DNA from: Clostridia bacterium
GTDB taxonomy: Bacteria > Bacillota > Clostridia > Christensenellales > Aristaeellaceae
Assembly: GCA_017549335.1 (NCBI GenBank)
Contig: JAFYVB010000017.1
Coordinates: 22,162-86,161 of the forward strand
Direction: 5' to 3'
Length of the DNA: 64,000 nt
The notes below the pieces were generated by a model. The model ran no database searches and was not told where the DNA came from. It worked only from the letters and a program-made list of their open reading frames with translations. Position 1 is the stretch's first letter; every line of letters begins with the position of its first letter. Positions 57,986 to 64,000 of the stretch are shown one piece after another. Position numbers and translations under genes: made by a program.

Positions 57986-58740
57986 TCGTTTTCCTCTACG
58001 ATCAGATGAGCGACGGTCTTGCCCTCGCCCCATTCCCACAGGTGCTTGCGATCCCTCACGGCCGCTTCCATGTGCAGCATGGCGATGCCCATATCCAGCG
58101 AATCGACTCTTCCGTTTGTAAGCAGCTGCAGCGCATGACCGGCATAATGCAGCCGCCAGGGCTGCAGATTCACCGCCGAGGGCGCAGCGCGCACGGCTTC
58201 GGCTGCGTGATACGCCCACAGCGGCCAATCCGTAGGATCGCTCAGGCAGATCTGCGACAGCTTTTTCCGGCTGCGGACGGCGGTCTGTTCCTTCTTTTCG
58301 GCAATGCCCAGGGGCGTCACAGCCAGGATCTTTTCGTTTTCCCCCAGTTCAATATCCGCTTCTTTTCTGCGGTAACTGCCCGCTACCCAGCACGTTCCCA
58401 CGCCCATGGCGGCAGCTTCTAAAACAAAGGCTTCTCCGCTGATGCCCGCAAGGCGGCGCGCATAAGGCAGGGAAGTATCCGCAACAATGTAAGCACAGCG
58501 CGTCATGCCCTTGATCCTGCCCACAACAGGCAGCCCAAAGAACAGTTTGTCCGTGCACTCGGCGATCACAATCCTCACGCCGGGCAGGCACACGCGCTGT
58601 GCGGCATAGCTGAGCGCGCTGATATGGGAAATATCCAGCGGCTCGGAAAAAGTGCGGCAGCTGCGGCGGTGCACAATGGCATTCAGAAACCGCACGCACT
58701 GCGCAGAAGAATAAAATGCATTAAGCGGGCAGACGGGCAT
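57982..58740 (-). CDS. Nitroreductase-family protein
   Basis: A 252-residue FMN-dependent nitroreductase-fold protein. RRSCRTFSEPLDISHISALS is the N-terminal FMN-phosphate motif. FVLEAAAMGVGTCWVAGSYR is the central helix, and the closing region AVRAAPSAVNLQPWRLHY carries the conserved SAxNxQPW. The domain order (N-terminal motif, then a later AxSAxNxQPW) resembles the duplicated-half 'TM nitroreductase' family. The ATG at 58740 has GGGAG upstream. It is coupled to rarA. Confidence 0.85.
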   Translation of the reverse strand: MPVCPLNAFYSSAQCVRFLNAIVHRRSCRTFSEPLDISHISALSYAAQRVCLPGVRIVIAECTDKLFFGLPVVGRIKGMTRCAYIVADTSLPYARRLAGISGEAFVLEAAAMGVGTCWVAGSYRRKEADIELGENEKILAVTPLGIAEKKEQTAVRSRKKLSQICLSDPTDWPLWAYHAAEAVRAAPSAVNLQPWRLHYAGHALQLLTNGRVDSLDMGIAMLHMEAAVRDRKHLWEWGEGKTVAHLIVEENE

Positions 58741-58809
58741 CAGGTTCACTCCCTTTGTAGGATAGTGTACCACGCCCCCATCTTAAATTCAAGGTGCATT
58801 GCGCCTCTG

Positions 58810-59064
58810 TTACGACAGCTTTCTGCGGATAAACCCGAATATCAGCAAAAGCAGCGCCGCACCGGCCACGGCAACCAGCAGGCTGTAGAGATTCAGCCCC
58901 GTCACGGGATAAAGTCCCAGCAGCGCAGCCGCATAGCCGCCCACCACCGCACCAAGCGCACCCACCAGCATATTCTCCCACCAAACGCCCATGCCGCGTC
59001 CGATGATCACCCGGGCCAAATAGCCCGCCAGCATGCCCAGCGCCAGCCAAACAAGAACATTCAT
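58810..59064 (-). CDS. GlsB/YeaQ/YmgE-family small membrane protein (second copy)
   Basis: An 84-residue three-helix protein (ALGMLAGYLARVIIGRG, ENMLVGALGAVVGGYAAALLG, SLLVAVAGAALLLLIFGFIR), a divergent relative of the gene at 54838. Start: ATG 59064, nine bases after AAGGAG; an ATG three codons upstream touches the ribosome site. The function of the family is poorly defined. Confidence 0.82.
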   Translation of the reverse strand: MNVLVWLALGMLAGYLARVIIGRGMGVWWENMLVGALGAVVGGYAAALLGLYPVTGLNLYSLLVAVAGAALLLLIFGFIRRKLS

Positions 59065-59139
59065 ATCCAGCATCTCCTTTCTCTTTCAGCGTATGCCGCA
59101 CAGGTCTTTTTGTGCATACTGAAATCAGGAGGTGAAAAT

Positions 59140-59331
59140 ATGCCGAAAAAAGAATGGAATGAAAAAGTGGACGGGCGTCGCGGCATGGATGAGACTGACC
59201 CCGTAGTGTCCGCTTGCGAATGCACGGGGATGCTGCCCGCCAAAAGCGAGGAGGGAGAAGACACCACCGTTTGCCATCTGCTCAACGTTCATCCCCAGCC
59301 CAAGCGCACCCGCAAAGAAAAAAAGCTGTAA
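59140..59331 (+). CDS. 63-residue hypothetical protein with Cys pair
   Basis: A small charged protein (MPKKEWNEKVDGRRGMDETD ... TRKEKKL) supported by AGGAGGT ahead of the ATG. It contains CEC near 27 and a single Cys-His (VCHLLNVHP) near 45, which could form a small metal site, and a lysine-rich tail. Family unknown. It is divergent from the second GlsB-type gene and 65 bases before the aldo/keto reductase gene. Confidence 0.65.
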   Translation: MPKKEWNEKVDGRRGMDETDPVVSACECTGMLPAKSEEGEDTTVCHLLNVHPQPKRTRKEKKL

Positions 59332-59335
59332 ACAC

Positions 59336-59363
59336 TTGACGGATCCCCCTTCCTGCGTATACC
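59336..59363 (+). promoter_or_regulatory. Possible promoter of the aldo/keto reductase gene
   Basis: TTGACG and TATACC are separated by 16 bases, just after the stop of the small hypothetical gene. Confidence 0.5.
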
Positions 59364-59395
59364 CTTAAAGAAAAGGACGTACGGAGGAATCGTGC

Positions 59396-60421
59396 ATGGC
59401 AAAAGTAAAACTGGGCCGTACCGGTATCATCACCGAGCAGAATGCTTTCGGCGCGCTGCCCATTCAGCGCATCAGCTTTGAGGATGCGGGGAAACTGCTG
59501 AACCGCGCGCTGGACGGGGGCATGACCTTTATCGATACCGCCCGCGCCTATACCGACAGCGAAGAAAAGATCGGTTCGTCCATCGCAAACCGCCGCAGCG
59601 AATATTTCCTCGCCAGCAAAACCATGGCCAAAACGCCCGAAGGATTTTGGGCGGATCTGGAAACTTCTCTGCGCAACCTCAAAACCGATCACATCGATAT
59701 TTATCAGTTCCACTGCGTCAATCAGTGCTACCGTCCGGGAGACGGCACAGGCATGTACGAATGCATGGAGGAAGCAAAACGGCAAGGCAAGATCCTGCAT
59801 ATCGGCATTACCGCCCACAAAATCGGCATTGCCGAGGAGATCGCGGAAAGCGGGCTGTATGACACGCTGCAGTTCCCCTTCTGCTATCTGGCCACCGAGC
59901 GCGACGTCGCCCTTGTGGAGCTTTGCCGAAAAAACGACGTGGGCTTTATCGCCATGAAGGCGCTCTCGGGCGGTTTGATCACCGATTCCGCCGCGGCTTA
60001 CGCCTACATTGCCCAATTCGAAAACCCGCTGCCCATCTGGGGCATTCAGCGGGAAAGTGAGCTAAGCGAATTCCTTTCCTACATGAAAAATCCCCCGAAG
60101 ATGACCGGGGAAATCGCTTCTCTCATTGAGCGCGACCGCAAAGAGCTTTTGGGCGATTTCTGCCGCGGCTGCGGCTACTGCACGCCCTGCCCGGCAGGCA
60201 TCGAGATCAACAACTGCGCCCGCATGGCGCAGCTCATCCGCCGCTCTCCCTCCGCAGGCTGGCTGACGGAGGAATGGCAGGCGAAAATGGAGAAGATCGA
60301 AGGCTGCCTGAATTGCGGCAAATGCCTGAAACACTGCCCCTATCATCTGCCCGTACCCCAGCTGCTCAAAAAGAATCTGGAAGATTACCGAAGGATCGTC
60401 AGCGGTCAGATCCGCATCTGA
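59396..60421 (+). CDS. Aldo/keto reductase with C-terminal 4Fe-4S domain
   Basis: A 341-residue protein. The AKR barrel shows FIDTARAYTDSEEKIGSSI (Asp/Tyr), LASKTMAKTP (Lys) and IDIYQFHCVNQ (His of the tetrad). The C-terminus carries two cysteine clusters, FCRGCGYCTPCPAGIEIN near 258 and CLNCGKCLKHCPYHLP near 305, of the 4Fe-4S type seen in the anaerobe-enriched AKR_9-like branch. Electron transfer to or from the substrate through the clusters is likely. ACGGAGG precedes the ATG. Confidence 0.92.
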   Translation: MAKVKLGRTGIITEQNAFGALPIQRISFEDAGKLLNRALDGGMTFIDTARAYTDSEEKIGSSIANRRSEYFLASKTMAKTPEGFWADLETSLRNLKTDHIDIYQFHCVNQCYRPGDGTGMYECMEEAKRQGKILHIGITAHKIGIAEEIAESGLYDTLQFPFCYLATERDVALVELCRKNDVGFIAMKALSGGLITDSAAAYAYIAQFENPLPIWGIQRESELSEFLSYMKNPPKMTGEIASLIERDRKELLGDFCRGCGYCTPCPAGIEINNCARMAQLIRRSPSAGWLTEEWQAKMEKIEGCLNCGKCLKHCPYHLPVPQLLKKNLEDYRRIVSGQIRI

Positions 60422-60492
60422 CCATCCCTGCATTTCTCTGCTTGCGGCTCCGGATAAAAATATTTCTTTCTATATTATATACCACCGTTTTC

Positions 60493-60528
60493 AAAACCGG
60501 TTTTTCGCCGAAAAAACCGGTTTTTTTG
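60493..60528 (+). terminator. Terminator of the aldo/keto reductase gene
   Basis: AAAACCGGTTTTT pairs with AAAAACCGGTTTT around a CGCCG centre, followed by TTTTTT. Confidence 0.85.
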
Positions 60529-60589
60529 ATTGTGCAAAACGAATTACAAAAAAATACCGAAGAATTAAAAAAATTGTAGTATTTATCAG

Positions 60590-60618
60590 TTGACAATTAA
60601 AAGAGGTAATGTTATCAT
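60590..60618 (+). promoter_or_regulatory. str operon promoter
   Basis: TTGACA and TATCAT are separated by 17 bases. It is the only strong promoter in the 390-base gap before rpsL. Confidence 0.8.
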
Positions 60619-60624
60619 GATACA

Positions 60625-60813
60625 GTTGTCAGTAATATGTGACAGCAGTCTTTTGATGCGGTCATTTGCTACGGACACATTGCCGGCCAAGCCGGCGCGC
60701 ACCGAGGGTTGATCCCCTCATTACTTCAACTATAGCTTCCGAGGGTTGCGGAAGTTTTATAGGAGGAGACGGGTTAAAATCCCGCTCCGATCTAATAATC
60801 AGGAGGTGCTTCC
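60625..60813 (+). other. Structured 5' leader of the str operon
   Basis: About 190 untranslated bases precede rpsL. Two obvious hairpins are GCCGGCCAAGCCGGC (60682-60696) and CTTCCGAGGGTTGCGGAAG (60737-60755). They may serve mRNA stability or ribosomal-protein feedback; no published leader family is recognised. Confidence 0.45.
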
Positions 60814-61188
60814 ATGCCTACGATCAATCAGTTGATCCGCAAGGGAAGAGAACAAGTCGTCAAGAAGTCGACTGCGCCGATCCTGCAGGGTTGCCCGCAA
60901 AAGCGCGGTGTTTGCCTGAGCGTCAAGACCACGACGCCCAAGAAGCCTAACTCCGCTCTGCGTAAAATTGCGAGAATCCGCCTGACCAATCAGATCGAGG
61001 GTACTTGCTACATCCCCGGTATTGGTCACAATCTGCAGGAGCATAGTGTTGTGCTGATCCGCGGTGGCCGCGTACGTGACCTGCCCGGTGTGCGCTATCA
61101 CATCATCCGTGGCGCCTTGGATACGGCGGGCGTCGCCAAGCGTGCCCAGGGCCGTTCGCTCTATGGCGCGAAACGCCCCAAGAAGTAA
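60814..61188 (+). CDS. rpsL: 30S ribosomal protein S12
   Basis: A 124-residue S12, part of the decoding centre. The conserved [13 protein letters not shown] loop (Lys43 present) and [16 protein letters not shown] are intact. Position 88, Lys in E. coli and Mycobacterium (RVKDLPG), is Arg here (RVRDLPG). K88R is a classical streptomycin-resistance substitution. The following Asp89, the methylthiolation site, is kept. AGGAGGT precedes the ATG. It is first in the str operon ahead of rpsG and fusA. Confidence 0.97.
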   Translation: MPTINQLIRKGREQVVKKSTAPILQGCPQKRGVCLSVKTTTPKKPNSALRKIARIRLTNQIEGTCYIPGIGHNLQEHSVVLIRGGRVRDLPGVRYHIIRGALDTAGVAKRAQGRSLYGAKRPKK

Positions 61189-61380
61189 TTCATTACTGTC
61201 AGGGGTTCCTTTCCCGAAAGCTGCTGCAAATTCCCTTCGCACCTTTGCATCCCGCCCGCACGGAACGGCAGGCGCGGTTTACTCAGGATGGCAGGAGAAT
61301 GTGCACTGATTCAAGAACGGCATGATGCTGACATGCTGCCGCCGGCTTAAGAAAGGACCGCTAATCAAGGAGGAAACAAG
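61189..61380 (+). other. Long rpsL-rpsG spacer
   Basis: The 192-base spacer holds no ORF with a ribosome site apart from AAGGAGG directly ahead of rpsG. In E. coli this interval binds S7 for feedback control of the operon. An equivalent role here is possible but no conserved element was recognised. Confidence 0.35.
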
Positions 61381-61851
61381 ATGCCCCGTCGTGGATTTAT
61401 CCCCAAGCGTGAAGTGCTCCCCGATCCCGTATACGGGACGGTTGTCGTCACCAAGCTGATCAACCAGATCATGCTTGATGGCAAGCGCGGCGTAGCACAG
61501 CAGGTGTGCTACAATGCCTTTGAAATGATCACCGAGAAGAGCGGCAAAGAAGCCACCGAAGTTTTCCAGCAGGCCATGAACAATGTTATGCCCCAGCTGG
61601 AAGTCAAGGCTCGCCGCGTTGGCGGTGCCACCTATCAGGTGCCTATCGAGATTCGTCCCGAGCGCCGTCAGACCCTGGCCCTGCGCTGGATCGTGGACTT
61701 CTCCCGCAACCGCGGTGAAAAGACCATGGCCGAACGCCTGGCTGCCGAACTTCTTGACGCTGCCGCGAATACCGGCGCTGCCGTTCGCCGCAAAGAAGAA
61801 ATGCATCGTATGGCCGAAGCCAACAAGGCTTTCGCCCATTACCGCTGGTAA
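61381..61851 (+). CDS. rpsG: 30S ribosomal protein S7
   Basis: A 156-residue S7, the usual bacterial length, which nucleates assembly of the 30S head. Recognised by [20 protein letters not shown] at the start, [20 protein letters not shown] near 80 and the C-terminal [19 protein letters not shown]-like end ([20 protein letters not shown]). AAGGAGG lies eight bases before the ATG. Confidence 0.97.
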   Translation: MPRRGFIPKREVLPDPVYGTVVVTKLINQIMLDGKRGVAQQVCYNAFEMITEKSGKEATEVFQQAMNNVMPQLEVKARRVGGATYQVPIEIRPERRQTLALRWIVDFSRNRGEKTMAERLAAELLDAAANTGAAVRRKEEMHRMAEANKAFAHYRW

Positions 61852-61903
61852 GACGATCCTTCGTCTTTCCGCTTAACCTAATTATAAGGAGATTACGCAT
61901 TCC

Positions 61904-63976
61904 ATGCCCAGAAGCCATCCGCTTGAAAAGGTACGCAACATCGGCATCATGGCTCATATCGATGCCGGCAAAACGACCACTTCCGAACGCATCCTCTTCT
62001 ATACCGGACGCGTTCATCGTATCGGTGAAACCCATGAGGGCACTGCCACCATGGACTTCATGGCCCAGGAGCAGGAACGCGGCATCACCATCCAGTCGGC
62101 CGCTACCACTTGCCAGTGGCTTGGTCACCGCATCAACATCATCGACACCCCCGGTCACGTAGACTTCACCATGGAAGTTGAGCGCGCTCTGCGCATCCTC
62201 GACGGCGCCGTGGCTGTCTTCTGCGCCAAGGGCGGTGTTGAGCCTCAGAGTGAGACGGTGTGGCGTCAGGCTACCAAGTACGGCGTGCCCCGTATCGCCT
62301 ACGTCAACAAGATGGACATTATGGGCGCAGACTTCATGCGTGTCGTAGACATGATGAAGACTCGCCTGGGCACCAACGCTGTGCCTCTTCAGCTGCCCAT
62401 CGGCGCCGAAGCGACCTTCCGCGGCATCGTTGACCTCATCCGCATGAAGGCTGAAGTCTACTATGATGACGAGGGCAAGGACGTTCGTGAGGAAGAAATT
62501 CCCGCTGACCTGCTCGATCAGGCTCAGATGATGCACGAGGAACTGCTGGATGCCGTCGCTTCCGAAGACGAAGAACTGGTAGAAAAGTACCTTGAAGACC
62601 CCGAGTCTCTGACCGTCGAAGAGCTCGTAGCCGGCATTCGCAAGGCTACCATCGCCGGCCGCATGACTCCCGTCATGTGCGGTACTTCCTACCGCAACAA
62701 GGGTGTACAGCCCCTGCTGGACGCTATCGTTGCTTACCTGCCCTCTCCTATGGATGTACCCTCCATCGTGGGTACCGACCCCGACAGCGGCAAGGAAATC
62801 GCCCGTCATCCCAGCGATGAAGAGCCCTTCTCCGCTCTCGCTTTCAAGATCATGGTTGACCCCTTCGTTGGTAAGCTGTGCTTCTTCCGCGTGTACTCGG
62901 GTTCCGTCAAGGCCGGTCAGGTTGCTTACAACGCTGTCAAGCGTAAGCGCGAGCGTTTCAACCGCATCGTGCTGATGCACGCCAATCATCGCGAAGATCT
63001 GGAAGCTGCCTATGCCGGCGAGATCGCTGCTGCGGTCGGTCTGAGCAACACTTCCACCGGCGATACGCTGTGCGATGAAAAGAACCCCGTTATTCTCGAA
63101 TCCATTGACTGCCCCGATCCCGTTATCCAGGTCGCTATCGAGCCCCGCTCCAAGGCCGGTATGGACAAGATGTCCATCGCCCTGCAGCGCCTGGCTGAAG
63201 AGGATCCCACCTTCCGCACCTGGACTGACCAGGAAACCGGTCAGACCATCATCGCCGGCATGGGCGAACTGCATCTTGAAATCATCGTTGACCGCCTGAT
63301 GCGCGAGTTCAAGGTTGAAGCCAAGGTCGGTAAGCCTCAGGTTGCTTATCGCGAAGCGATCAGCCGCAAGGCGAAGGGCGAAGGCCGTTACGTCCGCCAG
63401 ACCGGTGGTCACGGTGCTTACGGTCACGCTGTGATCGAAATCGAGCCCAACGAACCCGGTGCCGGTTACGTCTTCGAAGACAAGACCGTGGGCGGCGTTG
63501 TTCCCAAGGAATTCATCGGCGCCATCGACAAGGGTATCCAGGAAGCCTGCAAGAACGGTATCCTGGGCGGCTTCGAAGTTGTTGACTTCAAGGTAACCCT
63601 GATCGACGGTTCTTCCCATGACGTTGACTCCAACGAAATGGCGTTTAAGGTTGCCGGCTCCATGGCTTTCAAGGATGCCATGGCCAAGGCTGCCCCCAAG
63701 CTGATGGAGCCCATGATGAAGCTGGACGTCACTGTGCCCGAACAGTATCTGGGCGACGTTATCGGCGATCTGAACTCCCGTCGTGGCCAGATGCAGGGTA
63801 TGGATACCAATCCCAGCGAGTCTGTTGTTCACGCTTTCGCTCCCCTGTCCGAGATGTTCGGTTATTCCACCGGTCTGCGTTCTCGCACCCAGGGCCGCGG
63901 CGTGTTCTCCATGCAGTTCGACCACTATGACGAAGTTCCCAAGTCCATCGCGGAAAAGGTTATTAGCAGTAAATAA
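61904..63976 (+). CDS. fusA: Elongation factor G
   Basis: A 690-residue translocation GTPase. G1 is [15 protein letters not shown] near 20, switch I/II show [12 protein letters not shown] and [16 protein letters not shown], and G4 is [12 protein letters not shown]. Domain IV shows [15 protein letters not shown], and domain V shows [12 protein letters not shown]. Length and all GTPase motifs are standard, so this is the housekeeping copy. It follows rpsG by 52 bases, with AAGGAG upstream. Confidence 0.97.
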   Translation: MPRSHPLEKVRNIGIMAHIDAGKTTTSERILFYTGRVHRIGETHEGTATMDFMAQEQERGITIQSAATTCQWLGHRINIIDTPGHVDFTMEVERALRILDGAVAVFCAKGGVEPQSETVWRQATKYGVPRIAYVNKMDIMGADFMRVVDMMKTRLGTNAVPLQLPIGAEATFRGIVDLIRMKAEVYYDDEGKDVREEEIPADLLDQAQMMHEELLDAVASEDEELVEKYLEDPESLTVEELVAGIRKATIAGRMTPVMCGTSYRNKGVQPLLDAIVAYLPSPMDVPSIVGTDPDSGKEIARHPSDEEPFSALAFKIMVDPFVGKLCFFRVYSGSVKAGQVAYNAVKRKRERFNRIVLMHANHREDLEAAYAGEIAAAVGLSNTSTGDTLCDEKNPVILESIDCPDPVIQVAIEPRSKAGMDKMSIALQRLAEEDPTFRTWTDQETGQTIIAGMGELHLEIIVDRLMREFKVEAKVGKPQVAYREAISRKAKGEGRYVRQTGGHGAYGHAVIEIEPNEPGAGYVFEDKTVGGVVPKEFIGAIDKGIQEACKNGILGGFEVVDFKVTLIDGSSHDVDSNEMAFKVAGSMAFKDAMAKAAPKLMEPMMKLDVTVPEQYLGDVIGDLNSRRGQMQGMDTNPSESVVHAFAPLSEMFGYSTGLRSRTQGRGVFSMQFDHYDEVPKSIAEKVISSK

Positions 63977-64000
63977 ATTACCTTTCTTGAATGATTAAGG

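Noticed and set aside
61643-63925. 760-codon minus-strand open frame opposite fusA
   Set aside because: It is a shadow of the EF-G gene, caused by codon bias in the highly expressed plus-strand frame.

Overview
The window reads as a chromosomal segment of a low-to-mid GC Gram-positive anaerobe, most likely a gut member of the Clostridia. The signs are VanZ and LplB/LplC-type transport proteins, MutS2, an S-component thiamine transporter (ThiT), a G1P dehydrogenase of the AraM/EgsA type, a 5TM-LYT/SpoIIE receptor, consensus sigma-A promoters and strong AGGAGG ribosome sites. The style of the exported proteins resembles Christensenellales/Aristaeellaceae-like bacteria, but that placement is an inference. 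No rRNA, tRNA, CRISPR array, insertion sequence or phage gene was seen.

Layout. 1-2.6 kb: nucleoside salvage (deoB end, purine nucleoside phosphorylase), a VanZ-like protein and an XRE regulator. 2.7-5.9 kb: an exported pair, CotH-type kinase plus phosphodiester glycosidase. 6.0-10.1 kb: an asymmetric heterodimeric ABC exporter behind a 32-codon leader ORF and an intrinsic terminator. 10.1-14.3 kb: phosphofructokinase, an exported protein of unknown function, and a LysR regulator with an M20 peptidase. 14.3-23.1 kb: housekeeping genes (cyclophilin, zapA, U32 peptidase, mutS2, a two-component system, ispE). 23.1-27.6 kb: small enzymes including ybaK, a nucleoside hydrolase, a sugar-phosphate isomerase-like protein and an amidohydrolase. 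27.6-36 kb: a carbohydrate uptake locus (ABC importer, GntR regulator, phosphoesterase, FAD oxidoreductase) with two matching palindromes that look like GntR operators.

36.1-46.1 kb is the most unusual part. It is a single-direction run of eight genes built around partner-switching signalling. It holds two STAS proteins, two proteins with degenerate GHKL-like domains (one fused to VanZ and RDD membrane domains), a condensation/acetyltransferase-fold protein, an APH-type kinase, a MATE transporter fused to an RsbW-type kinase domain (broken by a 1-nt frameshift), and a 944-residue receptor joining a 5TM-LYT sensor, an extracytoplasmic sensor, HAMP, SpoIIE phosphatase and a second RsbW-type kinase. 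No sigma factor is present, so the output may be the membrane proteins or enzymes themselves.

46.1-64 kb: a small low-GC patch (GNAT, tiny membrane protein), a DeoR/G1P-dehydrogenase divergent pair, an EamA transporter with an apparently leaderless mRNA, glycogen branching enzyme, YajC, a nucleoside-kinase fusion, two GlsB/YeaQ-type proteins, an HD phosphohydrolase, a TPP riboswitch with thiT, nitroreductase and rarA, a 4Fe-4S aldo/keto reductase, and the start of the str operon (rpsL, rpsG, fusA). The rpsL product carries Arg at position 88, where streptomycin-sensitive bacteria usually have Lys. All functional calls come from reading translations and motifs; no database search was possible.
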